A stretch of DNA of 64,000 nt from Brasenia schreberi (GCA_036023115.1 JAYKKT010000091.1:35265501-35329500), one strand, 5' to 3'; shown: positions 1-12,020, counted from the stretch's first letter. Numbers and translations: made by a program. The notes: generated by a model from the sequence alone, not told the origin.

Positions 1-2202
1 GATTGTAAGGTAATTCCAGGAGAAAGCTTAACCACCCAACATTGACTTTTAGTTATGGATTTACAAATAAAAAAATGGACAAAGAAGAAAAGAGTGCATC
101 GAGCTATTCGGACCAAATGGTGGAACCTCAAAAGCGAGAAAGAAGATATATTTAAACAGAAAGTCCTTCAAGAAGATGTTTGGAATTATGTTGGCACACC
201 CTCTGATATGTGGAAAGCTATACATATTAGGAAAGTGGCGAAAGATGTGTTAGGGGTATCTAAGGGAGGTGTACCGGCACAAAAAGAAGCTTGGTGGTGG
301 AGTGTAGTACAAAATAAAATCAAGGCAAAGAGGGCATGTTACAAATTACATTATGCTAACAAAACTAGTGAAACTTTAGAAGCTTATAAGAAAGCAAAGA
401 AGGAAGCAAAAAAGGCCGTTAGTGAAGCAAAAGCTAAGATTTGGGAGGACTTATATAAAAAAACTCAACTCAAAAGAGGGTGAAAGAGATATTTTTAGGA
501 TAGCTAGGGCTAGAGATAAGAAAACTAAAGATCTTAAGTATGTTAGATAAATAAAACACGAGGATGAAAAAAATCTAGTGACAAATGATGATATAAGAAA
601 TAGATGGAAAAACTATTTTTATAATCTTTTTAATGAAAATAAAGATGTTAGTATTAGTTTAGGAGATTTAGCCAAGTCAAAAAAGTATATAAATCACAAT
701 TTCTACCGACGTATTCAAAAGAATGAAGTCAAAGGGGCTCTTAAACATATGAAGGGTGGTAAATCGGTAGGACCGGATAATATTCCTATAGAAGTTTGGA
801 AAATACTAGGAGAATTAGGAATCACTTGGCTCACAAGACTATTTAATAAAATATGGAAAAACCAAAAGATGCTCGAGGAATGGAGAGCAAGTACACTTAT
901 ACCCATATATAAGAACAAGGGAGACATTCAAAATTGTGCGAATTATCGAGGTATCAAGTTAATGAGTCATACTATGAAATTATGGGAAAGAATTATCGAA
1001 CATAGGTTAAGACAAGTATCAAGTACAACAGAGAACCAATTTGGATTTATGCTAGGTAGATCTACTATTGAAGCGATTCACCTTTTGAGACGTCTTATGG
1101 AACATTTTAGAGCAAAAAAAGAAAGACCTTCACATGATATTTATTGATCTAGAAAAAGCTTATGATAGGGTACCGAGGGAGGTTCTTTTGAGAACTTTGG
1201 AAAAAAGAGGTATCCCATTGACATATATTAACCTTATAAGAGACATGTATGATGGTGCAAAAACATGTGTGAGGACTCATGAAGGAACGACAGACTTCTT
1301 TGAAGTTAATATTGGGTTACATCAAGGATCAACTTTAAGTCCATACTTATTTATAATGGTGATGAATGAGTTAACAAAACATATTCAAGATGAAGTACCT
1401 TGGTGTATGTTATTTGCATATGACATTGTATTAGTGGAGGAGTCTAAGAAAAAAGTTGATAGAAAATTGGAACTATGGAGAGAAACATTAGAAAGAAAAG
1501 GCCTCCGACTTAGTAGAACAAAGATAGAATATATGGAATGTAAGTTTGATCATTTGTCTACTTTAGAGGACATAGAAATTAAAATTGGCACACATTGCAT
1601 TCCCCAAAAGGAAAGTTATAAATACCTAGGGTCAATTTTTCAAAGTGACGTTACACATAGAATTAATGCTGGTTGGTTAAAATGGAGAGGAGCATCATGT
1701 ATTCTTTGTGATAAGAAGATACCATTAAAATTAAAAGGTAAATATTATAGAGCAGCAATTAGGCCTGCCATGTTTTATGGTTCTGAGTGTTGGGCAGTTA
1801 ATCATCAACATGTATAAAAGATGTCTGTGACAGAAATGAAGATGTTGAGATGGATGAGTGGTCATACAAGAAAATACCGTATACATAATGAGGTTATTAG
1901 AAACAAATTAGGTGTGGCACCAATAGAAGATAAAATGAGAGAACATCGTTTAAGATGGTTTGGACATATAGAAAGAAGATCAAAAGAAGAACCTGTAAGA
2001 AGGTTAGAAAAACTAAATTTGGAAAGTATTAAAAGAGGTAGAGGACGACTACAAAAGTGTTGGAAAGAAACAATAAAGAATGATCTAGCTTATTGGGAGT
2101 TAACTGCTAACATGGCACACGATAGGGATCTGTGGAAACAAAGAATCCATGTAGCCAACCCCATCTAGTATGGGAAAAGGCTTAGTTGTTGTTGTTGTTG
2201 TT
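1..2202 (+). mobile_element. RTE-clade LINE, 5' part beyond left edge (RTE-1)
   Basis: Non-LTR retrotransposon copy entering from the left edge; the endonuclease would lie upstream. Seen here: a Lys-rich linker (55-483), reverse transcriptase and the C-terminal region, ending in the 3' tail GGCTTAGTTGTTGTTG... at about 2179-2202. RT blocks in order: GGKSVGPDNIPIEVW (about 757-800), LIPIYKNKGD (about 895-925), NYRGIKL, NQFGF (about 1036), [12 protein letters not shown] (about 1137-1172), [13 protein letters not shown] (about 1315-1353), the catalytic box (about 1408-1430) and KYLGSIF. The box reads FAYD, so the first Asp of the normal FADD is lost. A TGA lies in frame before the first ATG, and there are frame breaks near 481, 1125 and 1818. 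A dead copy, but one of the longest LINEs here. The clade call rests on the absence of RNase H and the short TTG-repeat tail typical of plant RTE elements. Confidence 0.9.
578..2168 (+). pseudogene. LINE ORF2 reverse transcriptase remnant
   Basis: Three overlapping open segments (578-1147, 1134-1817, 1821-2168) together cover the RT fingers/palm, thumb and the C-terminal region of an RTE ORF2. The first frame break falls in an A-rich run near 1120-1130 and the second is a TAA at 1816-1818. The last segment begins with [15 protein letters not shown] and contains [11 protein letters not shown], the C-terminal signature shared by every LINE copy in this window. The catalytic FADD is FAYD, so the product would be inactive even if the frame were intact. 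The protein family is clear; no function of its own is likely. Confidence 0.88.
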
Positions 2203-2209
2203 ATTTATA

Positions 2210-2598
2210 TTGATGATTAACTTCCCAACACTAAGAACCATAAAATATATTATGCCTAATTGCTCCTCTATAATATTTATCTTTCACAATATACTTTATG
2301 CACCTCGCACCTCTCCATTTTAAACAACATGCATTAAAGTAACCTTAGGTATTTAAAACTTTCCTTATGAACAATGCAATGTGTATCAATCTTAATTTCT
2401 ATATTATCTGAAGTAACCAAATGATCAAACTTGGTATTTCATATATCCTATCTTTGTTCTACTAAATCGAAAGCCTTTACTTTCTAATGTTTCTCTCCAT
2501 AGTTTCAATTTTCTATTAATTTTTCATTAAAACTCACCCACTAACACAATGTCATACATAAATAACATACACCAATGTACTTCATCTTAAATATGCTC
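2210..2598 (-). mobile_element. RTE LINE fragment, reversed (RTE-2)
   Basis: Read on the minus strand this stretch follows RTE-1 from about 1385 (the segment before the FADD box) through the thumb to the [19 protein letters not shown] segment, at clearly lower identity. Both ends are truncated and no TTG tail is present. It abuts the tail of RTE-1 with only a few bases between, in the opposite orientation. Confidence 0.75.
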
Positions 2599-4060
2599 GA
2601 ATTTACCTTTTTACCCTTTACTATAAAATGTTGAGTTGAAGCAAAACCCTACCAGAAGTTGACTCTCTATTGAGCTCCTAACTTCTAGTAAGAGCATCAA
2701 AACAGTAACCAATGTGCCATGCTGCCTTAATGCTTTTTCCGTGTTTTTATCCTTTTGCAAAAATAATCTAGTTATGCTCAATAAGATGTATATCCATCCA
2801 AAATTCAACAGATTGTGAATACCATAGAATATAATGTTGTTCTTATGTATCCAAATATGGATCAATATTTTCCATGTATGCCTACCATTTATAATGTGTA
2901 TAGCTTTGGACCGAGCATAGTGAATGATATGCCATGTACCACGCCCCACTATACCATAGATAATGCATGGTACAAGTTGGTACAACATTTCCTTAACTTT
3001 TGCAGCATGGAAAAATCAGCATCTACAGTTAAAAGTAAAATGCATCGTATGGCCCATTTTTAGCCTTGTTTCTCACCTAACCCATTTAATATTATACTAT
3101 AAAATGACTTTAAAGTTACATGTTGGCACTCAAGGTGTTAGCCCACCTGGCATGTCTCTCCACTTGCTTGTTGTAAACCACAAATTCAACTCCCAGGGAG
3201 TGCATACCCAGCTTCAACCTCCCATAATACCAAAAGAAAAAAGTTATGGATTTGTCAAGCTTGGCCACTCTTATGTTATCAAACTTATCTTTATATAGCA
3301 TGAAGACAAAATCACCAAGAAAAGTTGGGGATGATGTGATAGTCCCTCCTATTTTGGCATTCAACGAAAATTGTTTACGTATGTGATGGCCTCACAAAGA
3401 GATCCAGATTGAGAACATGGTACATTGGTTTTTATGGGAATTAGTGGGTTAACCACTATATTCATTGCAATGCTCAACTCCAAAGAGGAGTTCAGGTATG
3501 CAAGTGAGCCAAGTTGCTAGGAGAGTTACTCGAGATCGACTTTACAATAACTCAAACTTGACACAGTCTTATCACTGAGCTAAGCTCGAGCTCAAAATGT
3601 AAGCAAGTTGGGCTCGTAAGCAAGTTGGGCTCAAGCTCACTAGTACTTGGCTTGAACTGTTTGCGAGTCAAATAGAGCTATAGAGAGAGAGAGACACATA
3701 AAAAGATGTATATATATGGATGTTTTCATGTGTATCTCTCTCTCTTTATTATATAGATAGATAGACGATAGATAGATTTGTGTGTAGTTCATGGAAGTTA
3801 CAGTAATTGAAGCAATGAAATCAAGCAAATCGTTCTTTCTCTGCACACACCAGGGTTTACTCCCGTATCAGTCAAGAAAAATGATGGGCAGCCGCAGAAG
3901 GTCATAAATATAATTGAAATGTAGTGTGTAGTGGGAGATCATATGTTGGCCTTAGGACCTTAATCTCAAGTTTGGTTATACTTGCTCAGCAATGACCTGT
4001 CCTTGACAATGCCTTCTTTGATATGTGATACATGTTAACAATATATCAATTTTTCATAAT
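2599..4060. other. Intergenic, no gene recognised
   Basis: No coding motif is visible in either strand. Points of note: a segment at about 3120-3240 that resembles a tRNA-derived SINE only vaguely; GAGCTC/AAGCTCGAGC-type words at about 3500-3660 of the sort common at the ends of plant non-autonomous DNA transposons; and GA and GATA microsatellite tracts at about 3675-3695 and 3755-3775. Confidence 0.5.
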
Positions 4061-5511
4061 TGTATATAAACCGCAATTTTCATCGACGTATTCAAAAGAA
4101 TAAAGCCAAAGTGGTTCTTAAACTTATGAGGATTGGTAAATTTGTAGGACCAAACAACATTCTTATAGAAGTATGGAAAATCTTAGGAGGAACCGATATT
4201 ACTTGGCTTATAAGATTATTTGATGAAATATAAAAAACAATAGATGCCTTGAGGAATTTAGGAAGAGTTCATTTATACAGATATACAAGAACGAAGGAGA
4301 CATTCAAAATTATGCAAATTATCGAGGTATGAATTTTATGAGTCAAACTATGAAATTATGGGAAATAAGGTTGAGACAAATACCGAGTACAACAAAGAAC
4401 TAATTTGGATTCATGCCAAGAAAATCTACTATTGAGGCTATTCGTATATTGAAATGGTTTATGGAACGATTTAGAGAAAAAAAGAACCTTCACATGGTAT
4501 TTATTGATCTAGAAAAGTTTAAGATAAGGTGTCGAGAGATAAGAACTTTGAAAAAAAAAGATATCCCATTTACATACATCAATGTTATAAGAGACATATA
4601 TGATAGTGCACAAACATATATTAGGTAGGATCCATGAAGGAAAGATAAATTTCTTTGTGGTTAATATTGGATTACATCAAGGATCATCTTTAAGTCTATA
4701 TTTATTTGTATTGGTTTTTGACGAGCTAACAAAACATATTTGTATATTATTTATAGATGACATTGTATTGGTAGATGAGTCTAAGGAAAAAGTTAATAGG
4801 AAATTGGAACCATGGAGAAAAATATTAGAAAGTAAAGGCTTTCGGCTTAGTAGAACAAAGACAAAATATATGGAATGCAAGTTTGATCATTTAGTTACTT
4901 CAAATGACGTAGAAACTAAGATTGGCATACATTTTATATCTTGTAAGAAAAGTTGTAAATACCAAGGTCAGTTTTTCGAAGTGATGACAAAATTGATGAA
5001 GATGTTACACATAGAATCAATGCATGTTAGTTAAAATGGAGAGGTGCATCAGGTATTTTATGTAATAAGAAGATACGATTAAAGTTGAAAGTAAATATTA
5101 TAGAGCAATAATTTGGCCCACTATGCTTTATGGTTCTCCGTGTTGGGCAGTTAATCAATTATCAACAAGTACAAAAGATATCAATGACATAAATGAAGAT
5201 GGTGAGATAGATGAATGGCCACACAAGGAAAGACCGTATATGTAATGAGGTTATTAAAAACAAATTAGGAGTAGCACCAATAGATGACAAAATGAGGAAA
5301 ATTTGTTTTCGGTAAGAAGGTATGAGAAACTAGATTATGAAAATATTAAAAGAAGAAGAGGAAGACCACAAAAGTGTTAGAAAGAAATAAAAAAGAATGA
5401 TTAGCTTATGTTGAGTTAAGTATTAGCATGACACCTGATAGAGCTCTATGGAAATAAAGAATCCATGTAGCCGACCAGATCCAGTATGGGAAAAGGCTTA
5501 GTTGTTGTTGT
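4061..5511 (+). mobile_element. RTE LINE, 5'-truncated, decayed (RTE-3)
   Basis: Starts in the segment corresponding to NFYRRIQKNE, runs through the RT and C-terminal region, and ends in GGCTTAGTTGTTGTTG at about 5495-5511. Segments still open are 4413-4628 (RSTIEAI, VFIDLEK) and 4600-5034 (GLHQGSSLSLYLF, then LFIDDIVLV, where the catalytic pair DD survives). Many stops and small indels: older than RTE-1 and the right-edge copies. No clean target duplication was identified. Confidence 0.85.
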
Positions 5512-5974
5512 GGAGTATCTTCCTACATGCTCCCAGATGTCCAGTGGGCCCCTTTTTCCTTAATGCAAGGTTTTCATATTAAGCATCAAGCTTATTGAAG
5601 CTTTACAAGTACAAACTTATGAAGCCAAGCTCGAGTAAGCTCAATTCTGATACAAGGCAAGCTTCAGCTTGAAACGTGAAGCTCAAGTGGGCTGGAGCTT
5701 CTGTTTCAGCAGAGAATTAATTAAATGAGCCAAGTCAAGGCTGCCAATACTTGATCTTGACTTGGCTGATTACACCTCTAGGTGAGTCTTGCATATAAAC
5801 CTTAATATATTGTTATGAGGAGAGGAAGGCCTTCAAAGGGAACCATAACCCATAACGTACCAAATTCTACAGCTTTTATAGGCTACATGGATTGCGTAAC
5901 CTGTGGAACAAAAAAAAACATATTCTTGACAGTCATTTAAAGTGTTGTACCAAAGAAGGGAGTTAAAGGCATGT
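5512..5974. other. Intergenic with AAGCTCGAG-type repeat words
   Basis: No gene seen. The stretch about 5580-5740 is rich in AAGCTT, AAGCTCGAG and GCTCAAG words and resembles the stretch at about 3500-3660. The two could be ends of one non-autonomous element split by RTE-3, but I could not define terminal repeats. Confidence 0.35.
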
Positions 5975-6115
5975 AACGTGTTAGAAACTTGAAGGAAACA
6001 ATGAAATACGATCTTTCTTTTTTGGAGTTAAGTGCTAATATAACAGAAGGTTGAGCTCAATGGTGACTAAGAATCAATGTAGCCGACACCACTTAGTGTT
6101 GGTTTTCATTGTGGT
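5975..6115 (+). mobile_element. Very diverged RTE LINE 3' end (RTE-4)
   Basis: Shares word order with the LINE 3' end (GGAAACAATGAA..., GGAGTTAAGTGCTAA..., AAGAATCAATGTAGCCGAC...) followed by a degenerate GTTTTGGTTGG tail. No open frame. Confidence 0.5.
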
Positions 6116-6130
6116 TTTGGTTGGTATTTA

Positions 6131-6619
6131 CTATTTACCCACATGACAAATACTATGGACATAGAAATCTGTAACTTGAGCAACCAAGGAAATAGATTGG
6201 CTAACAAGCCTTGTTGTCTTCTGTCATAAAATGCAATATTCGGGTTGAAGATGAGACCTCAAGTTGCACCTCACAAAATTAAACATCTTAATACATGATG
6301 CAACACGCATCTCACGGTGGTCACAGCCATCCTTGCATTTAAGCATTTTACTGTGTTTATACCCACATGTTCCTCCTCTCGACCAAAAATCAGTCGTTCA
6401 CTATTGTTGCATCATGAAGTCCAATCGTTCCGTGTTCTATCTCAGAAGCCGCATACTTTTCCCGTTTTGACCATATAGAATCTTAAAAAAATAGAAATTT
6501 CAATTGCCAGTTGCAACAAAATAAACGAATCGAAGTAGTAGACTCGAACAGTAAACAGAACAAAAGTCTAGCTTTGACGATCGCAAGCGCAAAAAAGAAA
6601 ACATTGGAAAGAAAGATAC
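6131..6619. other. Intergenic or ALG12 intron 2
   Basis: Downstream (minus strand) of ALG12 exon 2, so it should be intron sequence if the gene is intact. No exon 3 signature of that family is visible on the minus strand here. Confidence 0.4.
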
Positions 6620-6877
6620 CTGTACATTGAAGCTCTCTTCCACCTTGGTGTACGGCGCCATGAAGACATGGAACGCTGCTATCGTGGCCAGCAATACGTC
6701 CCAGCCTGATCGGAGACGCGGAAAGACAGAGATTGAGTGAGATTGACAATCAGAAATACCCTATAAATCTAGAGCAGCGCAGTCCAAGATAATGGAGACG
6801 CTCGTACCGTAGTTTTCGAGGAATTTCGTGAGCTTGGGGTTGTGATTAGCGCGGGAGGAGGGTTCCAATTTCCCCAT
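6620..6877 (-). CDS. ALG12: ALG12-type dolichyl-P-mannose alpha-1,6-mannosyltransferase, exons 1-2 only
   Basis: Family role: an ER-membrane GT-C glycosyltransferase that adds the eighth mannose to the lipid-linked oligosaccharide used for N-glycosylation. Exon 1 runs 6877 to 6808 (minus), starting at the ATG on 6875-6877 and giving MGKLEPSSRANHNPKL then KFLENY. Exon 2 runs 6705 to 6620 and gives WDVLLATIAAFHVF then MAPYTKVEESFNVQ, the family's N-terminal luminal signature with the catalytic-loop Glu/Asp-type residues. Splicing is supported by ACG|GTACGA (donor), CAG|GCTGG (acceptor) and CAG|GTATCT (donor); the phases join to give NYGWDVLL. The next exon (SMHD-type) is not seen down to position 1. 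The rest of the gene is either beyond the left edge after a TE-filled intron or lost. Both exons look undamaged. Confidence 0.85.
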
Positions 6878-7559
6878 CGCCACGGTTGAAGTGCCGCTCA
6901 ACAAAGCGAACAGGTTCTGGGCTCGTTTGTTCCTTTTCTAGGCAATTGTGTTAAGGAGCGACGGCATTAACCGTGGGAGTTTCTTCCGGCCGGTGAATTT
7001 CGCCGTTAACCATCGACCATTCAATACAGGCCTATGGTATGACCTTCAGTATGATTGATACATCAAAGGTATAACCGTGGATTATTCCCCAACCAAAGTT
7101 CCTTTTGTATTCACTATCTACTCTTAGTTACAAGAAATTCAGGATGCCATGGTTACAGAAAATCAGGATAATCTCGGAAAAGAAACCGCCAGCATGAAGT
7201 TCATTTCTTCAGCAATGTCATCTTTTGTAATGCTAGCCTTTTAAAATGTAATGCCACCTCTATGCACTCCAAAGTTTTAAAAGCATGCGAAGCTTTTAAA
7301 ATGTGATGCATGAGATTGACAAGCTTTTAGGGGTTACAACTTACTTTTATTTATATATTTGTATATATATGTGCAAATCTAGATGGTCGATTAAAGAGAT
7401 AAGTGGTATGGATCAAAAATACAAAAAAATGAGATCTGCTTTTGAAAAAAATACTCATCTATTTTTTCACATTTTATTTTTTTGATCTAGATCATCCATA
7501 TGTCCCATATAACCATCTCAATTCATATAAATTGTCTAATATAAATATATAAGGGATTT
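6878..7559. promoter_or_regulatory. Upstream region of the ALG12-like gene
   Basis: About 680 bases upstream of the ALG12 start codon (minus strand). The first 150 bases are GC-richer than the surroundings, as expected for a 5' UTR/promoter. No definite TATA box or transcription start can be assigned. No other gene is seen. Confidence 0.35.
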
Positions 7560-7715
7560 GTGCATTCCTTTTACTATCTACATACCTCACATTTTAAAAA
7601 TACACAAAATACTCCAACAACAAATTCTCTCTTCTCACCATACCTAATTCTAACAATTCCTTCTTTTTATTCTAGTGACCGATATTTCATTCGTTAAGAG
7701 TTATTATTGCTTCTT

Positions 7716-7967
7716 CACAGTCAACAAGTATTTGACTATTGCCTTATAAACCTCACTGTAGTCAAATGAGAAAAGAAAGAGATGATTATTAGTAATGTCT
7801 TTGTATACTTCTAGGTTTTGAGAAGTTGATTGTTAGCCCAATAAACAAGTATTTGATTATTGCCTTGTAAACCTCACTAGAGTCAAATGATGAAATAAAT
7901 AAGAAAAAGAAAGAGATATTGTTAGTAATATCTTTGTATACTTCTTGGTTTTGAGAGGTTGATTGTT
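7716..7967. repeat. Direct duplication of about 120 bp
   Basis: Two consecutive copies (about 7716-7836 and 7838-7967) share AACAAGTATTTGA.TATTGCCTT, AACCTCACT..AGTCAAATGA and TCTTTGTATACTTCT.GGTTTTGAGA.GTTGATTGTTAG with several mismatches and small indels. It lies inside the MULE relic. Confidence 0.7.
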
Positions 7968-8379
7968 AGTAATATCTTTAGATTTTTTAAGATAGATATA
8001 CTTGGTTCACGTCTCACCTTAAAGAAGAAATGCAATTCCTCTTTATCTCTTCTTCAAAGTGAGAAGTGGACCAACGGCATCTCTTCAAGTGAGGACACGA
8101 ACCACCCATGTCTTTTCTTAAGAGAGGACACTTTTGGCCCGCCTCTCTTCCAATGGTGCCGTCAACCAAACCATGTGTTATACTTCAAACCTTATATTCC
8201 TTTTATGCATTGTAGAATGATAAATAACTCGAGCAAAAATATTTATGATGAAATAGATTCGAAGAAGATGACAAGTAATCAAAGTACTTTTTATACCAAG
8301 ACTAAGGAGAAATATAAGTTGTTATAGTACATCGGATGATATATTTGTTGGCTTATTGGCCAATGAGGTAGAAGAATAA

Positions 8380-8740
8380 TTTGTTCATTGCGAGCGTGAT
8401 GGTTTTGACTATTCAATCATGTTTATCACATAGGATGTATTTAGGAGTTGTAAGAATTTATTGAGTATATAAGAAATGTTGGGAAGAACCCTAATATTGT
8501 TATTATTAGTATTCATTCAAAAACTAAAAGTGTAACAAGAAAAATATGACTGCAGTGTGAAAGGAGTGACAAATACCGAACGATTAAAAATATTGATCTT
8601 GAAAATAATAGATTGATGGACACTAAGAAGGTTGATTATCCATTTTTATTAAGAAAAGAGGGTGTAGTCAATGGATACTTAAAGTTTGATGCAGTGAATC
8701 GGATACATAACTACACTCTAAACTTGTATTTTTAATGGCA
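8380..8740 (+). pseudogene. FAR1/MURA-type DNA-binding domain remnant
   Basis: One frame from 8556 reads CERSDKYRTIKN..., then YPFLLRKEGVVNGYLKF and RIHNYTLNLYF before a stop. This follows the family pattern C-x(n)-KYR...K...CPF.LRG....W.L.V..HNH, with the second Cys and the final His residues substituted. The preceding bases match the usual SREELL.W...G..NGFVIVI segment only if frames are changed. In autonomous MULEs this domain binds the terminal repeats; the intact domain is also found in domesticated FHY3/FAR1 transcription factors. Here it is broken. Confidence 0.55.
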
Positions 8741-9747
8741 TGCTTTTGCAATGAGATTGAGTAGATACGAGTACAGTGTGATAAAGGACTTTACAAAAAA
8801 GCTATTATAAATCAAAGCTTGTTTGAATGCATTTAAAGTAGGTTGATGAGGCAAAATGTAAGTATAATATATGTTTATAATGCATGAATGAAAATTAAGA
8901 AGAAAGATAGGGGTTTTTCATAATGTTTTACAACAACTACTATATTACATAGATGTGCACCAATATCATTTATGGCATTGTAAAATTCCTGGTATATATA
9001 TATAATATATAATATTGTATTTAGACATTTTTGCTTAGTGCAACTATTATGTATATTTTTACGAGTATTGAAAATTGATAGCATATATAGGACAAACATA
9101 TAAGTGTTTCACTTTTATTTTATAATATTTATTATATATAGGTAATAACATATATATATATATATATTTCATATCTTGTAGGTATAAAATATATTTTCTT
9201 GAGGTTGTCGGGTTCATACGTAGTTACCGTAATATATCTTTTATGAAGTTACACCATTCCACTAGTGCTCTATGAGTCATATCTATATAACAAAAAAGTA
9301 AAATTAGTTAATCAAACCAAAACAAGTGAGGTGAATCTAAATATGGGTCTCTCAAACCATAAACACAATGAATTTTCTAATGATAATTGAAAAAAAATCT
9401 CTCAAAAAACTAAAAAACAAAAATAGAATGAAAAACATAATTTAATAAATCAATGAATCACCCATCGATTCAGTCTTTTTTTCTCTTTTCTTGTTTTCTC
9501 TCTTTCTTTCTTATTCTTTTTCTGACGGATTTGAATATGTTCTTCTATTGAAAATGAATGTAAATTAAGTAAAAGGTGATTGAAATAGTTTGGGAGTGAA
9601 GAACGAGTATATGGGGCACCATAAGGTGGTTCGTGCACGAGGAGAGAGATCCGATTTTCAGTGAAAGATACTCAATAATTAGTTAAAATGATTAAGAGTA
9701 TTTTAAAAATATAAAAATAGTGTGTGGATAGTAAAAGGGTTATGTGC

Positions 9748-11660
9748 TTATCAATCATGAATATAAATTGCAATTCAACAACTCCTTTCCTCTTTCTCTC
9801 TTTGTATATTACAATTTAACAATTCCCTTTATCTTTTTCTTTATAGATACACAAAAAAGGAGGCGGAATAAAGTGTCTAAGTCCACATTGCACACATGTT
9901 TATCTCTCTCTATATATATAAATATAAAGGCGTTGAAGGATAACAAAATAGAGGAGTGTGCCCAAGTACACATTCTCCATGTGTTCTCTCTCTATATATA
10001 AATGTATGTGTATGGCAACATTCTTCTTTACTATGATTAACGTCTAAGGGTAGTAGAGTGTAGTCGAAGGAAAGAAAAAAAGTGAGATGAGGAGAGTGTG
10101 TATGGTATGCATCATAATTGATACATGCACACTCGTTTTACTATTTAGACATTTTTTACCATGATTTCTATTTTGCTTTAGTTAAATTTTGAAAATGACC
10201 ATGATACACCTCGACTGCATGAACTCTCTCTCTATGCAAGTTCTCACCTTGTTATTTATCATCCCACACCATTTTTATGACGATCTATAACTCAATGCTT
10301 GATCCAATGCACGATATTAAACTATTTATTATTCCATAATGCTTTGAATCCAACTGAAAAAAAAGGAGAAGAGGAAAAAGAAAAGGAAGAGAAAAAAAGA
10401 GATGAGACCAATTTGAAAATCGTTTTGGGTCTCTATTGGTAGGAGATGTAGCTCAACCATGGCTCTCCTACTTGGGAGACGCGATTTAGTTGCATCTATT
10501 CCTCTTTCATGTGATGTTCGTAAAATATACTTCTTGATTTTTTTTTTCTTGATTGTGAAAAAAATGAGTAAATAAATGAATGAAATAATGGTTGTTGGAG
10601 TAAAGAGAAAAAATATTAGAATTTTGTAGGAGAGGGTAGAGAAAGTGATGAGAGGTAACATTGGTATTTTTGAAGAAAAAAACTATATAAATAGTAAAAA
10701 ATGTGCGCAAATAGATTAGTTAGTAATCTCTATATATAAACATAGACATCACTCTCATCATGTTTGGACACCTTCAATTCTACAAGTATCGAGATACAGA
10801 TGTGTCACAGACGGGTTGAATCCCACGTTACCAACAAATCCAATATGAATTTACCCTTGCATGATCCGGACCCAAAATTCAGTACCAAACTCTTTTTCAA
10901 CTATAAAAAGAAGAAATAATGCACACAATGCATAATGCTTCGTTTCATAATTTGGTTTTCACTGTCGAGTTCTGAAATAATTTGCTATAGTGCAGTGGCA
11001 GTTGGTGGTTAAAAGCTCAAACCCTGCGAGGCAAGTATCTCCGTGTAAATCCGCTAGATCATGATCTTTAATCCGGATCCTATCCAATTCTCTACTATCA
11101 AATAAGACCAATTAAATTAAATTGAAGTTCGGTTCAAATTTGGATCCAAATCCAATCGACATCCATCACCTATCAATGCCTCGGACTAAAAGGTCAAAAC
11201 TAGACAGGTTCGGTTTCATCTTCATCAGAACCGGAAACCGGAACCGAACCGGATTGTCAGTCCTGCAGGCATAAGGCGGGTTTAAATGAAAATTATAATT
11301 TTTGTAATGCGCAGTCATGGGATCAGGCCTCGAATGGTAGGCTAAGGGGATAGGGGCTTGGCGCGAGGGTGGGCCTACAACGGTTCAGAACCGAACCGTC
11401 AGTTTCAAACCACCAGTTCCAATTACGGTTGTGGCTCAACTTTCAGAAAACGAATCCGAACCGGAGACTCCACTTTTCCGATTCGAACCGAACATGTCTA
11501 GCCAAAACACAGGCAAGCTGGTCAATGGTCAAGCTCAGTCACTAAACCACGAGCCACCATGGTTAGGCCGAAGCCCACCGGGAAACTCACAGTTTCTCGT
11601 CGTCAACTTGTGGTCTGACTGGATCTCCTTTTCCTAATAAAACCAATGTACCTCTTGACA
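9748..11660. other. Intergenic, AT-rich; no gene recognised
   Basis: No coding signature. Purine- and pyrimidine-rich tracts occur at about 9470-9520 and 10350-10410. From about 11200 to 11500 there are repeated AACCGG/GAACCGAACC words, which recur at 14060-14330 and 16520-16640 and are typical of non-autonomous plant DNA transposons. Open frames across this stretch are short and composition-driven. Confidence 0.5.
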
Positions 11661-11664
11661 AGCA

Positions 11665-11760
11665 ATAGCTCACCCGGTGAGGGCGTCAACTCATGAATTG
11701 AAGGTCACGAGTTTGATACCCAGATCATGCATTTGGCTTCGGCCTGCCAGTTGAAACCAG
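11665..11760 (+). repeat. Possible tRNA-derived SINE head
   Basis: TAGCTCACCCGGTGAGGGCG resembles a tRNA A box, and about 30 bases on GGTCACGAGTTTGATACCC resembles a B box. Such internal Pol III promoters are the hallmark of plant SINEs. No CCA end or cloverleaf, so not a tRNA gene. No 3' end or target duplication resolved. Confidence 0.45.
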
Positions 11761-11831
11761 AAAAAAAACATCTGTGACCAACTTGAACTAGAAGGAACCT
11801 ATTCTACCTAACGAAGGGGATCGCATTTTGA

Positions 11832-12020
11832 TCTTTTTTTCTTCTTTTTGGTTTAAACCACTGGTGTCCGAAAACCCAAAGATCCCCACTAATCCGGCTC
11901 AAGCCCTCGACCCACTACGGGACTAAAGCTCTCCCGGTGCCAGTTTCCTCCGTTGAGAAAACTCGAAATTGAGACCTTACTTAAGGGTAAATCATGCAAA
12001 ACCACTTGAACCAATCAAGC
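11832..12020 (-). repeat. Au-like SINE, reversed
   Basis: On the minus strand: a TTGGTTCAAGTGGTTTTGC head, a B-box-like GGTCTCAATTTCGAGTTTT, then a body with GCCGGATTAGTGGGGATC and CGGACACCAGTGGTTTAAAC, followed by an A-rich tail (plus-strand T-rich 11835-11855). The order head, GTCTCAA/CGAG box, GGATTAGT and GGACACC..GGTT matches plant Au-type SINEs as I know them. End positions are approximate. Confidence 0.6.

Larger units (their letters stand above)
7560..9747 (+). mobile_element. Decayed Mutator-like element (MULE)
   Basis: Two related inverted stretches bound the region: left about 7560-7603 and right about 9698-9747. They share CCTTTTACTATC and ATTTTTAAAATAC-like blocks in opposite orientation. 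Between them, 8380-8740 (+) encodes pieces of the FAR1/MURA-type zinc-binding N-terminal domain of MULE transposases: a DVFRS...LLS...GRT segment, then after a frame change CERSDKYRTIKNIDL, YPFLLRKEG and an IHNYTL segment in place of HNH. The DDE core is missing. The region also contains a direct duplication (about 7716-7967). The ends are not base-exact, and no convincing 9-bp target duplication was found. Confidence 0.55.

Noticed and set aside
3640..3846. Small minus-strand ORF over a GA/GATA tract
   Set aside because: Composition-driven and within intergenic DNA.
11665..11735. Possible tRNA gene
   Set aside because: A- and B-box-like words are present, but no cloverleaf stems or anticodon arm; more likely a SINE head.
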